Notes: a model not told the origin generated them from the letters alone. Positions 22,659-32,116 are shown, numbered from the stretch's first letter. The stretch is 64,000 bases of DNA from Agathobaculum sp. Marseille-P7918 (GCF_900625105.1 NZ_UYYD01000004.1:113382-177381); one strand, 5' to 3'. Made by a program: numbers and translations.

Positions 22659-23752
22659 TATGCTTCGGGCGGGATCGCGGCGCGGAAACGTTCGACGGCG
22701 GCGCGAAACCGGGACTCATCCCGGATGGGCGCGAACTGCCCGTCCGTCTCGATCGAGCGCAGCGTCAGCCGACGCATTTCGGCGATCTCGTTTTGGGTCG
22801 GCACGCGGGTCTGTGTACCGGCGAAAAACGGGTTTTGACGGTAGTCGAGTGTAAACGCCAGCTGCGCGTCGATGTACTGCTCAAATAACTTGAGTGCCTG
22901 TTCCGTGCTGCCTTCGTCCTGCGCAAGCAAAATGCCGATCAGCAGGTCGTTGGAGCGGTCGAGGGCAAACAGTTCGTTTATCGCGCAAAGAGCATCCCAG
23001 CAGCGGTGCGCGGACGGGAAATCCTTTTGCCGCCGCGCGGCGGTCGTCAGGTACATCAGTGCGCTTAATACTTCGTGCACATGGGTGAGCAATTGTTTGC
23101 GGGTCAGTTGTTCGGCTTCCGGCACCTTGTCTTGCGCCAGATACAGGTTGATGCGGAGCACATCTGCGTCGAGCGGCTGCCGGGCGGGCAGGGTGTCGAT
23201 CAGCGCCTCGGCTTCTTCGCAGCGTCCGAGCATGGTCAGCGTGTTAATGCGCAGCAGCCGCGCTCCCATCTTCTCATTTTCGGTTTCGCTTTGCGCTTCA
23301 CCCTGCTCGAACAGCGCAAGGCAGTGCGCGATCAGCGCTTCGCTTTCCTGCTCCGGGTCGTCCGCGTGCGCGAGAGCGGAGGCGAGATAATGGAAATACA
23401 GCCCGCCGATCAAGGTTTTCAGCTGGCCGCAGGACGGATATTCGCGCAGCACGGCCTCCGCTTGCTGTTGCCCGGCGGCGAAGCCCTGCTCATCGAATAC
23501 GGCGCGCAGGCGCTCGCTGATCGCATGCAGTTCTTCGTTGGAGGGGGCGGGGTGGAAGTCAAGCAGCGCATCAACCGTCAGGCCGAGCGCGCGGGCGAGC
23601 GGCGGCAGCAGGGTGATGTCCGGATAGCTCGCGCCGGTCTCCCATTTGCTGACGGCCGCGGCGGATACGCCGACCAGATCGGCAAGCGCCTCCTGCGTCA
23701 GTTTTTTGGCGCGGCGCGCGGCAAGGATCGTGGTTCCGATGCAAAGTTCCAT
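22658..23752 (-). CDS. XRE-family regulator with TPR-like C-terminal domain
   Basis: A 364-aa protein. Residues about 5-62 form an HTH_3 domain (ALADLVGVSAAAVSKWETG); the remaining 300 residues are all-helical with repeated about 34-residue units typical of TPR-like sensor domains. ATG 23752 was chosen since AAAAGG sits eight bases before it. It diverges from a MATE efflux gene, with two AACCGNNGGTT boxes between the two promoters, so it probably controls the pump. The inducer is unknown. Confidence 0.83.
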   Translation of the reverse strand: MELCIGTTILAARRAKKLTQEALADLVGVSAAAVSKWETGASYPDITLLPPLARALGLTVDALLDFHPAPSNEELHAISERLRAVFDEQGFAAGQQQAEAVLREYPSCGQLKTLIGGLYFHYLASALAHADDPEQESEALIAHCLALFEQGEAQSETENEKMGARLLRINTLTMLGRCEEAEALIDTLPARQPLDADVLRINLYLAQDKVPEAEQLTRKQLLTHVHEVLSALMYLTTAARRQKDFPSAHRCWDALCAINELFALDRSNDLLIGILLAQDEGSTEQALKLFEQYIDAQLAFTLDYRQNPFFAGTQTRVPTQNEIAEMRRLTLRSIETDGQFAPIRDESRFRAAVERFRAAIPPEA

Positions 23753-23800
23753 GTTGTTCATCCTTTTCACAGCAGATTCAAAAGGACCTTTTGTATGTTT

Positions 23801-23829
23801 ATCTTACCATGCCGCCGCACCGTGCACAA
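23801..23829 (-). promoter_or_regulatory. Promoter of the XRE-TPR regulator gene
   Basis: On the minus strand TTGTGC (23824-23829), 17 bp, TAAGAT (23801-23806). Confidence 0.6.
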
Positions 23830-23843
23830 TGGAGGCGCGGTTT

Positions 23844-23874
23844 AACCGGTGGTTGGATTTTTCAACCGTCGGTT
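23844..23874. promoter_or_regulatory. Tandem operator boxes between the regulator and MATE genes
   Basis: AACCGGTGGTT (23844-23854) and AACCGTCGGTT (23864-23874) are 20 bp apart, two helical turns, and lie between the two divergent promoters. The same AACCGNCGGTT palindrome occurs at 14849-14859 upstream of the other XRE gene. Confidence 0.6.
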
Positions 23875-23890
23875 ATGTCCGGCGGGGCGG

Positions 23891-23919
23891 TTGACGCTGC
23901 CGCCGGATTCTGATAGGAT
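23891..23919 (+). promoter_or_regulatory. Promoter of the first MATE gene
   Basis: TTGACG (23891-23896), 17 bp, TAGGAT (23914-23919). The operator boxes sit 17 and 37 bp upstream of the -35. Confidence 0.7.
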
Positions 23920-23948
23920 AAGCAGAGTGGAAAAGGGGGAATGGCGCG

Positions 23949-25292
23949 ATGTCGCTCGATCTGACCGAGGGGAGTATTACCAAGCGGCTGCTGCTGTTTG
24001 CGCTGCCGCTGATGGTCGGCAATTTGCTGCAGCAACTATATAATGTAGCGGATACGCTGATTGTAGGCCAGTTTCTGGGGTCGGATGCGCTCGCGGCGGT
24101 CGGTTCTGCTTATACGCTGATGGTATTCCTCACGTCGATTCTGCTGGGCCTGTGCATGGGCAGCAGCGCCTTTTTTGCCATGCAGTTTGGCAAACGCGAC
24201 ATGGAGCGGCTGAAAAACAGCCTGTTTTTGTCCTTCCTTCTGATTGGATTGATTACCATTGCGATGAACCTGCTGGTTTTTGCCGGGCTGGACGGGATTG
24301 TTTTTGTGCTGCATGCGCCGGATACCGTGGCGCCGCTCATGCGGCAGTATCTGTACTGTATTTTCTATGGCATCGCGGCGACATTTCTGTATAACTTTTT
24401 TGCCAATCTGCTGCGTGCGGTGGGTAATTCGCTGGTACCGCTGGTGTTTTTGGCCGCGTCCGCGGTGCTCAACATCGCGCTCGACCTGCTGTTTGTGCTG
24501 GTGTTCCGCTGGGGGGTGACGGGCGCGGCGGTCGCAACGGTCATCGCGCAGTATGTGTCCGGTGTCGGCATTGCAGCCTATTGCCTGCTGCGGTTTCCCG
24601 AACTGCGGGTGGAGCGGCGGCACATGCATTGGGACCGCGCGGTCATCCGCGAAATTGCCGGGTTGTCCGTTCTGACCTGTGTGCAGCAGTCGGTGATGAA
24701 TTTCGGCATCCTGATGGTGCAGGGGCTGGTCAACAGCTTCGGCAAGACCGTGATGGCGGCGTTTGCCGCGGCGGTCAAGATCGACTCCTTTGCCTATATG
24801 CCGGTGCAGGATTTCGGCAACGCGTTTTCCACATTTATCGCGCAGAACTTCGGCGCCCGCAATGAAGAACGCATTCGCCGCGGCATCCGAAGCGCGGTCG
24901 GGGCGGCATTTGTGTTCTGCGTTGTCATCAGTTTGGCGGTTTGCGTCTTTGCGCGGCCGCTGATGGGCCTGTTTATCCAGCCGGAGGAAACCGAGATCAT
25001 TGCGGTCGGCGTCGGCTATCTGCGGATCGAAGCGTCCTGCTATTTTGGCATCGGCCTGCTGTTTTTGCTGTATGGGTTTTATCGCGCGGTCAAGCGGCCG
25101 GGCATGTCGGTGGTGCTCACCGTGATCTCGCTGGGCACGCGCGTTGCGCTGGCGTATCTGCTGTCTGCCGTGCCGGCGATCGGGGTGACCGGTATCTGGG
25201 CGGCGGTGCCGATCGGCTGGGCGCTGGCCGATCTGGCGGGCGTGGGCTATTATCTCAAGCACAAGACGCGTCTGCTGCATGTGAATGGATGA
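23949..25292 (+). CDS. MATE family multidrug efflux transporter
   Basis: A 447-aa protein with about 12 membrane helices in two homologous halves. Family features include SLDLTEGSITKRLLLFALPLM at the N-terminus, QQLYNVADTLIVGQFLG in the first half, and GRNxxA-type loops. It exports drugs or metabolites against Na+ or H+; the substrate is not predictable. It is divergent from an XRE-TPR regulator and followed by a terminator. The ribosome site is AAAAGGGGGAA. Confidence 0.92.
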   Translation: MSLDLTEGSITKRLLLFALPLMVGNLLQQLYNVADTLIVGQFLGSDALAAVGSAYTLMVFLTSILLGLCMGSSAFFAMQFGKRDMERLKNSLFLSFLLIGLITIAMNLLVFAGLDGIVFVLHAPDTVAPLMRQYLYCIFYGIAATFLYNFFANLLRAVGNSLVPLVFLAASAVLNIALDLLFVLVFRWGVTGAAVATVIAQYVSGVGIAAYCLLRFPELRVERRHMHWDRAVIREIAGLSVLTCVQQSVMNFGILMVQGLVNSFGKTVMAAFAAAVKIDSFAYMPVQDFGNAFSTFIAQNFGARNEERIRRGIRSAVGAAFVFCVVISLAVCVFARPLMGLFIQPEETEIIAVGVGYLRIEASCYFGIGLLFLLYGFYRAVKRPGMSVVLTVISLGTRVALAYLLSAVPAIGVTGIWAAVPIGWALADLAGVGYYLKHKTRLLHVNG

Positions 25293-25295
25293 AAA

Positions 25296-25324
25296 AAGGT
25301 CCTGCCAATCTGGCAGGACCTTTT
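25296..25324 (+). terminator. Bidirectional terminator
   Basis: AAAGGTCCTGCCA with its complement around a three-base loop, flanked by A- and T-runs, between the convergent MATE and M15 peptidase genes. Confidence 0.85.
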
Positions 25325-25336
25325 TGTATTTTCGTC

Positions 25337-26539
25337 TCAGGTGCCGAAATAGCTGAAGTGCATATAGTCGCGCTTGCTGCGCCATGCGTTGCCGCCCCAC
25401 AGGAAACCGTGGCTGATGAATGCGTTATACACATCGCCGCCTTCGGGGATGGAGTAGGGGTCTTCGCCCGGCAACCAGTAGGAACCGGTGGTCGGGGTGA
25501 GGGAACCGTCCGCGTTGATGGTCGCTTCCATGTTCTCCTCCCAGTTGATGTCGATCGCGGTGCCCTGCGAATGTTCGCCCGTGCGCCACGAATATCCGCC
25601 GACGTTCTTGATCGGGAACTGTTCGTCGCCGTTGAAGATTTCTTCGAAAATATCCTCAACGATCGGGGCGAGGCTGCGGTTGACCTCGATATAGGCCGTG
25701 CCCGCGGTCTTGGTGCCGTCGGATTGCAGACGCCATACCGGAACGGCGACCTCCACGATGTTGGCTTCGGCCTCTTCGGCGGTCTGGTACTTTTCGGTGC
25801 TTGCACCATAGACCAGCGCCCACTTTTCTTCGTCGGTCTGCGGCAGCGTCATATCCGGATCGGGATCATCCCACGAGTCGGTGGTGTTATCCGAAGTGTT
25901 GTCGGATTCCTCCGCGAAGGCGGAGCAGAAGCGGCTGGCCATGATGACGGCCTGCTCGCGCGTGGCCGTGCCGTCGGGAGCGAGGATGGTGGTCTGGTCG
26001 TTGCCGGCAATGCCGTTGACCACGGTATAGTCCACCATGGTAATCATGGCATTGACCGCGTAATCCTTGATTTCGGGGACGTCGGGGTAATCCTCCACGC
26101 AGGCGTCGCCTGCGATGGCGGGAGCGTCGATGCCGGCGGCATCCAGAATGTTGTACAGCATTACGCAGAGATCCTGGCGCTCGATGCTGGCATCCGGGTC
26201 GAAAACGCCGTCGCCGCGGCCGTTGACCAGCCCCAGCTCATACGCCGCGACGACGCTGGGGTCGTCACAGTCCCGGAAGGGCTTTTTGCCGGATGCAAAA
26301 ACCGCCTTGCCGCTGACCGCCTTATAGGCGTTGACAGCAATGCCGCAGAATTCGGCGCGGGTGATTTCGCCTTTCGCGCTGCGCGCTTCCAGCGAGCTGG
26401 GCATCAGCCCGGCTTCCTGTGCGGCAGTGACGCCTTCCTGCGCCCAGACCGAAATGTCGGACAGGGCGCCGGCTTGCGGCGTGAGCAGCGCACCGAGCAG
26501 GGCGAGCGCGCCGGCGCGGCGGAAAAACGGATGTGGCAT
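25337..26539 (-). CDS. SLH-domain M15 (VanY-like) peptidase
   Basis: A 400-aa secreted protein. Signal peptide (about 1-25), three S-layer homology repeats (about 25-200: ITRAEFCGIAV, RQDLCVMLYN, REQAVIMAS) and a C-terminal M15-type D,D/L,D-peptidase domain. The metal ligands H-x-x-G-x-A-x-D are in EHSQGTAIDINW (near 322) and the last His in DYMHFSYF (near 392), so the zinc site looks intact. SLH repeats normally anchor to pyruvylated wall polymers. ATG 26539 follows AAGGAGG. It probably trims stem peptides of peptidoglycan. Confidence 0.87.
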   Translation of the reverse strand: MPHPFFRRAGALALLGALLTPQAGALSDISVWAQEGVTAAQEAGLMPSSLEARSAKGEITRAEFCGIAVNAYKAVSGKAVFASGKKPFRDCDDPSVVAAYELGLVNGRGDGVFDPDASIERQDLCVMLYNILDAAGIDAPAIAGDACVEDYPDVPEIKDYAVNAMITMVDYTVVNGIAGNDQTTILAPDGTATREQAVIMASRFCSAFAEESDNTSDNTTDSWDDPDPDMTLPQTDEEKWALVYGASTEKYQTAEEAEANIVEVAVPVWRLQSDGTKTAGTAYIEVNRSLAPIVEDIFEEIFNGDEQFPIKNVGGYSWRTGEHSQGTAIDINWEENMEATINADGSLTPTTGSYWLPGEDPYSIPEGGDVYNAFISHGFLWGGNAWRSKRDYMHFSYFGT

Positions 26540-26630
26540 AACTAAGGGCCTCCTTGGAATGGGTATCGAATTGGGTATTTTTATGTTTGGGAGATTGTCG
26601 ATTTGTGTAAAAATTGCGAAAAAGAGGAAC

Positions 26631-26660
26631 TTATTCACAGTATCCACAGCTTTTTCCACA
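26631..26660 (+). promoter_or_regulatory. Cluster of three DnaA boxes
   Basis: TTATTCACA (26631-26639), GTATCCACA (26640-26648; one mismatch) and TTTTCCACA (26652-26660) lie in the 134-bp gap between comM and the SLH-M15 gene, all in the same direction. Confidence 0.6.
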
Positions 26661-26673
26661 AAATCACAGGGCA

Positions 26674-28197
26674 TCAGCCGTTTGCGGCACGATCGAGCGT
26701 GCGGTATTGCAGCGCTTCGGCGAGGTGCTCGGGGCCGATGACGGGGCTGTTCGCCAGATCGGCGATCGTGCGCGCCATGCGCAGGACGCGGTCGTGGGCG
26801 CGCGCCGTCAGGCCGAGCCGCGCAAAAGCGGCGCGGAACAGATCGGAAGCCTCCTCGGACAGCGGGCAGCATTCGGCCAGCTGGGCAGGGGGTAGGGCTG
26901 CGTTGCAGACGTCCGCGCCTTGCCGCCGGTACTGCACGTCGCGCGCTGCCAGCACGCGGGCGCGGATGGCAGCGGAAGTTTCTTCGTTTGCCTGTCCGCG
27001 CGCGGCGAGTGCCGCGTATTCCACCGGCTGCACCGCAACCTGCAAATCAATGCGGTCGAGCAGCGGGCCGGACAGCCGGCGCAGGTATTGCTGCACGGAG
27101 GTTTTGGAACAGGTACAGCGATCGGTGCCGTACCAGCCGCAGCGGCAGGGATTCATCGCCGCGATCAGCTGAAACTGCGCGGGATAGGTGACCTGTCCGG
27201 CCACGCGCGAAATGGTTACGCGGCCATCCTCCAGCGGCTGGCGCAGCGCTTCGAGTACGTCGCGGTGAAATTCGGGCAGTTCATCCAAAAACAGCACGCC
27301 GCGGTGCGCCAGCGAGATTTCGCCGGGCGTGGGCAGACGGCTGCCGGTGCCTGCGCCGCCCGTGAGTGCGGCGGCAGAGGTGGTGTGATGCGGGGCACGG
27401 AAGGGACGGGCGGCACGCCCGACGGCTTCCTGTCCGCGGCCGACGGCCGACCACACGCGGATGACCTCCAGCCGTTCGCTGTCCGACAGCGGCGGCAGGA
27501 TGGTGGAAAACCGCTTTGCCATCATGCTTTTGCCCGAGCCGGGCGGCCCGGAAAGCAGGATATTGTGGCCGCCCGCGGCGGCAATCTCCAGCGCGCGCTT
27601 GACGGCATGCTGTCCCATCACATGGGAAAAGTCCAGCGCGTCGTCCTGCGGCGGCGGTGGTTCGGGTGGGGGACAGGGAGGGAGCGCGGCGCGTCCGGAC
27701 AAATGGTCCAGCAGGCCGGGCAGGTCCGCTACCGGAAGCACGGTGATGCCTGCGGCATAGGATGCTTCCTGTGCGTTCTGCACGGGGACAAAGACCGTTC
27801 GGAACCCGGCGTCCCGCGCGGCGAGCGCCATGGACAATGCGCCGCACACCGGGCGCAGCGTTCCGGACAGCGACAGCTCGCCAAGGAAAACGGCATCCTG
27901 CGGCAGCGGGTCGATCTGGCCGGCGGCCGAGAGGATGGAAAGCAGAATGGGAAGGTCGTAGGCCGTGCCGGCCTTGCGGGTATCCGCCGGGGCGAGGTTG
28001 ACCGTGACACGGGAGACCGGCCAGTCAAACGAACAGGCCTTGACGGCGGCGCGCACGCGCTCGCCCGCCTCGGAAACCGCGCCGGTCGGCAGCCCGACGA
28101 CGTCCAGCCGGGGCAGCCCGCCCGACAGCAGGCACTCCACGGTGACAACGTAACCGTCAATGCCACTCAGACCCGCGGAAAAAACGCGCGCAACCAT
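26674..28197 (-). CDS. comM: YifB/ComM family AAA+ ATPase (Mg chelatase-like)
   Basis: A 507-aa protein with an N-terminal ChlI-like Lon-type domain (about 1-170), a central AAA+ module with Walker A GPPGSGKSMM (near 217), GVLFLDELPEF as Walker B (near 300), and a C-terminal Mg_chelatase_C domain. ComM acts as a hexameric helicase in branch migration during natural transformation. ATG 28197 follows GGGAGGAG; a longer frame upstream lacks a ribosome site. Its promoter is at 28235-28263. Confidence 0.95.
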   Translation of the reverse strand: MVARVFSAGLSGIDGYVVTVECLLSGGLPRLDVVGLPTGAVSEAGERVRAAVKACSFDWPVSRVTVNLAPADTRKAGTAYDLPILLSILSAAGQIDPLPQDAVFLGELSLSGTLRPVCGALSMALAARDAGFRTVFVPVQNAQEASYAAGITVLPVADLPGLLDHLSGRAALPPCPPPEPPPPQDDALDFSHVMGQHAVKRALEIAAAGGHNILLSGPPGSGKSMMAKRFSTILPPLSDSERLEVIRVWSAVGRGQEAVGRAARPFRAPHHTTSAAALTGGAGTGSRLPTPGEISLAHRGVLFLDELPEFHRDVLEALRQPLEDGRVTISRVAGQVTYPAQFQLIAAMNPCRCGWYGTDRCTCSKTSVQQYLRRLSGPLLDRIDLQVAVQPVEYAALAARGQANEETSAAIRARVLAARDVQYRRQGADVCNAALPPAQLAECCPLSEEASDLFRAAFARLGLTARAHDRVLRMARTIADLANSPVIGPEHLAEALQYRTLDRAANG

Positions 28198-28234
28198 CGG
28201 ACTCCTCCCATTGTATTTGAATTCCTGTTTTATA

Positions 28235-28263
28235 ATCATACAGCATTTTTGGAAATTTCGCAA
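28235..28263 (-). promoter_or_regulatory. Promoter of comM
   Basis: On the minus strand TTGCGA (28258-28263), 17 bp, TATGAT (28235-28240). Confidence 0.65.
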
Positions 28264-28381
28264 TGCAAAACGATAACTGCAAAGCAAATGTAACATATTT
28301 AAATGGTATGGGATTGTTGTTTCATAATACGAAATTGCGATCAAAAAACGGGAAATTGTTACGAATTTGTCATATTTGGTG

Positions 28382-28410
28382 TTTACAATTTTGGTAAGGA
28401 GTGATAGAAT
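28382..28410 (+). promoter_or_regulatory. Promoter of nifJ
   Basis: TTTACA (28382-28387), 17 bp, TAGAAT (28405-28410), giving a leader of about 95 nt. The 313-bp gap 28198-28510 holds only this and the comM promoter. Confidence 0.7.
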
Positions 28411-28510
28411 AAAAACGGCCGGTGAATACGGTTTTTTCCTGTGTCAAAAAACACCGGGAAAAGGCTTTTCACCCCTTCAGCATGTTATAACTGAATAGGA
28501 GGATATAAAC

Positions 28511-31500
28511 ATGGCAAGAAAGATGAAGTCCATGGACGGTAACACCGCTGCGGCACATGTGTCGTATGCGTTTACCGAGGTCGCGGGTATCTATCCGATC
28601 ACCCCGTCCAGCCCCATGGCAGACAGCGTGGACCAGTGGGCAGCCGCAGGTCAGAAGAACATTTTCGGTACTACCGTTAAGGTAATCGAAATGCAGTCTG
28701 AGGCGGGCGCCGCAGGTACGGTGCACGGTTCTCTGGCAGCCGGCGCGCTGACCACCACCTACACCGCATCTCAGGGCCTGCTGCTGATGATCCCGAATAT
28801 GTACAAGATCGCAGGCGAACTGCTCCCCTGCGTATTCCATGTTTCCGCGCGTACGGTTGCGTCCCATGCGCTGAACATCTTCGGTGACCATTCTGACGTT
28901 ATGGCCTGCCGCCAGACCGGTTTCGCTATGCTGGCTGAGACCAACCCGCAGGAAGTTATGGACCTGGGTGCTGTTGCCCATCTGGCGACCATCAAGTCCC
29001 GCGTTCCGTTCATCAACTTCTTCGACGGCTTCCGTACCTCCCACGAGATCCAGAAGATCGAGGTTTGGGATTACGAGGACCTGAAGGAAATGTGCGATAT
29101 GGACGCTGTCGAAGCGTTCCGCAAGCGCGCTCTGAATCCGGAGCATGCGATGATGCGCGGCTCTCACGAGAACGGCGACGTTTTCTTCCAGCATCGTGAG
29201 GCTTGCAACAAGTACTACGAAGCGGTTCCGGAAATCGTTGAGGAGTACATGGGCAAGGTCAACGCCAAGCTCGGCACCAACTATCAGCTGTTCAACTACT
29301 ACGGCGCGCCGGATGCAGACCGCATCATCATCGCGATGGGCTCGATCTGCGACGTAGCGGAAGAAGTTATCGATTACCTCAACGCACATGGCGAGAAGGT
29401 CGGCCTGGTTAAGGTTCGTCTGTACCGTCCGTGGCGTGCGGACAAGCTGATCGCTGCTATCCCGGAGACTGCCAAGAAGATCGCGGTTCTCGACCGCACC
29501 AAGGAGCCGGGCGCACAGGGCGAGCCGCTTTATCTGGACGTTGTTACCGCTCTGGCAAACGCCGGCATCACCGATAAGACCGTCATCGGCGGCCGTTACG
29601 GTCTGGGTTCCAAGGACACCCCGCCGTCTTCTGTCTTCGCAGTATACGAGGAGCTGACCAAGGCTGAGCCCAAGCGCCAGTTCACCATCGGTATCACCGA
29701 CGACGTAACCTACCTGTCCCTCGAGGAGAAGCCCGCGCCGAACACTGCGGCGGAAGGCACTACCGAGTGCAAGTTCTGGGGTCTCGGCGGCGACGGCACG
29801 GTTGGCGCGAACAAGAACTCCATCAAGATCATCGGCGACCACACCGACAAGTTCGTTCAGGCGTACTTCCAGTACGACTCCAAGAAGACCGGCGGCGTAA
29901 CCGTTTCGCATCTGCGTTTTGGCGACAAGCCGATCAAGTCTCCTTATTATATCAACAAGGCTGACTTCGTAGCCTGCCACAACCCGTCCTACATCACCAA
30001 GCACTTCCCGATCGTGCGTGACGTTAAGCCGGGCGGCGTATTCCTGATCAACTGCCAGTGGACGCCTGAGGAACTCGAGCATCATCTGGCGGCTTCTGAG
30101 AAGCGCTACATTGCCAAGAACAATATCCAGCTCTACACGATCAACGCGATCGACCTCGCCATCGAGATCGGCATGGGCAAGCGCACCAACACCATCCTGC
30201 AGTCCGCTTTCTTCACGCTGGCTAAGGTTATGCCGCAGGAAGAAGCGATCGGCTACATGAAGGAAGCTGCGACCAAGTCCTACCTGAAGAAGGGCCAGGA
30301 TATCGTTGATATGAACCACAAGGCCATCGACGCCGGCGCTACCGCGTTCGTCAAGATCGACGTTCCGGCTTCCTGGGCTGACGCTGTTGAGCCGGAAGAC
30401 ACCCGCGATCTGCAGGGCCGTCCGGAAGTCATCAAGATGGTCAAGGAAGTTATGGAGCCGATCGGCCGTATGGACGGCGACTCCCTGCCGGTATCCGCTT
30501 TCGCGGGCGAGCATGTTGACGGCTCCTTCGAGCACGGCGCTGCCGCTTACGAGAAGCGCGGCGTAGCCGTAACCGTTCCGTCCTGGAACCAGGATACCTG
30601 CGTACAGTGCAACCAGTGTGCTTATGTCTGCCCGCACGCGACCATCCGTCCGTTCGCGCTGACCGAAGAAGAGGCTGCTGCTGCTCCGGCTTCGACCAAG
30701 ATCGTCGATGTCAAGGCCGGCAAGGGCAAGGGCGTCTACAAGTACACCATGGCGGTTTCCCCGCTCGACTGCATGGGCTGCGGTGTCTGTGTTGGCGTTT
30801 GCCCGACCAAGTCCCTCACCATGGTTCCGCAGGATCAGGAAGCGGCGCAGCAGGATGCGTTCGATTATTGCGTAGCCAAGGTTGCCGAGAAGCCCGACAT
30901 GATCTCGGTCAACTCCGTCAAGGACAGCCAGTTCAAGAAGCCGCTGCTTGAGTTCTCCGGCTCCTGCGCAGGCTGCGCTGAGACTTCTTATGCCCGCCTG
31001 ATCACCCAGGTTTGCGGCGACCGTATGTATATCTCCAATGCGACCGGCTGCTCGTCCATTTGGGGCGGCCCGGCTGCTACCAGCCCGTACACCGTTGACA
31101 AGGACGGCCACGGCCCGGCTTGGGCGAACAGCCTGTTCGAGGACAACGCGGAGCACGGCCTCGGTATGTACTATGGCCAGCTGGCTATCCGTGAGCGCCT
31201 GATTTCCAAGCTGGAAGAGATGGCTGCGGCGGACGCTACCCCGGCTGAGACCAAGGATGCGATCGCGAAGTTCATGGAGACCAAGGATGATGGCGCTGCT
31301 AACGCAGAGCCGACCAAGGCTCTGGTTGCCGAGCTCGAAAAGGGTGCGGCTGCTGGCTGCGACGCTTGCAAGGAAGTTCTCCAGCACAAGGAATACCTGG
31401 CTAAGAAGTCCGTCTGGATCTTCGGCGGCGACGGCTGGGCTTATGATATCGGCTTCGGCGGCCTGGATCACGTCCTCGCTTCCGGCCAGGATGTAAACGT

Positions 31501-32071
31501 TATGGTATTCGATACCGAAGTTTACTCCAACACCGGCGGCCAGGCTTCCAAGGCGACCAACATCGGTGCTGTTGCACAGTTCGCAGCTTCCGGTAAGACC
31601 ACCAAGAAGAAGAGCCTTGCTGAGATCGCAATGAGCTATGGCTATGTATACGTTGCTCAGATCGCTATGGGCGCGAACATGAACCAGACCCTCAAGGCAA
31701 TCGCTGAGGCAGAAGCTTATCACGGCCCGTCCCTCATCATCGGCTACGCTCCGTGCGAAATGCACTCCATCAAGGGCGGCATGACCAACTGCCAGGCTGA
31801 GATGAAGAAGGCTGTTGACTGCGGCTACTGGAACCTGTTCCGCTTCAACCCGGATCTCGCGAAGGAAGGCAAGAATCCGTTCATTCTCGAGTCCAAGGAG
31901 CCCAAGACTGAGGATTACCGCAAGTTCATGATGAACGAGGCGCGTTTCTCTGCTCTGACTCGCTCCTTCCCGGATCGTGCGGAGAAGCTGTTCTCTAAGT
32001 CCGAGGTTGAGTCGACCAAGCGTTACGCACATCTGCAGCGTCTGCAGGCTCTGTACGCTCCCGAGGCGTAA
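28511..32071 (+). CDS. nifJ: Pyruvate:ferredoxin (flavodoxin) oxidoreductase
   Basis: An 1186-aa single-chain PFOR that oxidises pyruvate with CoA to acetyl-CoA and CO2, reducing ferredoxin. The N-terminal pyrimidine-binding domain has the catalytic Glu in VIEMQSEAGAAG (near 64). A two-cluster ferredoxin domain follows (CVQCNQCAYVCP near 697 and CMGCGVCVGVCP near 754), then CAGCAETSY and the TPP-binding domain with GDGWAYDIGFGG (near 974). Codons are biased to GCT, GTT, TCC and AAG in a way not seen in neighbours, as expected of a very highly expressed gene. Acetyl-CoA feeds pta downstream. Confidence 0.98.
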   Translation: MARKMKSMDGNTAAAHVSYAFTEVAGIYPITPSSPMADSVDQWAAAGQKNIFGTTVKVIEMQSEAGAAGTVHGSLAAGALTTTYTASQGLLLMIPNMYKIAGELLPCVFHVSARTVASHALNIFGDHSDVMACRQTGFAMLAETNPQEVMDLGAVAHLATIKSRVPFINFFDGFRTSHEIQKIEVWDYEDLKEMCDMDAVEAFRKRALNPEHAMMRGSHENGDVFFQHREACNKYYEAVPEIVEEYMGKVNAKLGTNYQLFNYYGAPDADRIIIAMGSICDVAEEVIDYLNAHGEKVGLVKVRLYRPWRADKLIAAIPETAKKIAVLDRTKEPGAQGEPLYLDVVTALANAGITDKTVIGGRYGLGSKDTPPSSVFAVYEELTKAEPKRQFTIGITDDVTYLSLEEKPAPNTAAEGTTECKFWGLGGDGTVGANKNSIKIIGDHTDKFVQAYFQYDSKKTGGVTVSHLRFGDKPIKSPYYINKADFVACHNPSYITKHFPIVRDVKPGGVFLINCQWTPEELEHHLAASEKRYIAKNNIQLYTINAIDLAIEIGMGKRTNTILQSAFFTLAKVMPQEEAIGYMKEAATKSYLKKGQDIVDMNHKAIDAGATAFVKIDVPASWADAVEPEDTRDLQGRPEVIKMVKEVMEPIGRMDGDSLPVSAFAGEHVDGSFEHGAAAYEKRGVAVTVPSWNQDTCVQCNQCAYVCPHATIRPFALTEEEAAAAPASTKIVDVKAGKGKGVYKYTMAVSPLDCMGCGVCVGVCPTKSLTMVPQDQEAAQQDAFDYCVAKVAEKPDMISVNSVKDSQFKKPLLEFSGSCAGCAETSYARLITQVCGDRMYISNATGCSSIWGGPAATSPYTVDKDGHGPAWANSLFEDNAEHGLGMYYGQLAIRERLISKLEEMAAADATPAETKDAIAKFMETKDDGAANAEPTKALVAELEKGAAAGCDACKEVLQHKEYLAKKSVWIFGGDGWAYDIGFGGLDHVLASGQDVNVMVFDTEVYSNTGGQASKATNIGAVAQFAASGKTTKKKSLAEIAMSYGYVYVAQIAMGANMNQTLKAIAEAEAYHGPSLIIGYAPCEMHSIKGGMTNCQAEMKKAVDCGYWNLFRFNPDLAKEGKNPFILESKEPKTEDYRKFMMNEARFSALTRSFPDRAEKLFSKSEVESTKRYAHLQRLQALYAPEA

Positions 32072-32116
32072 GACCGGCTGACGACGCGGAGCGCGTTGGA
32101 CTGAAACAAAAAATAG

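Noticed and set aside
26631..26660. DnaA-box cluster as chromosomal origin
   Set aside because: No dnaA/dnaN/gidA context, no AT-rich unwinding region of useful length, and only three boxes.
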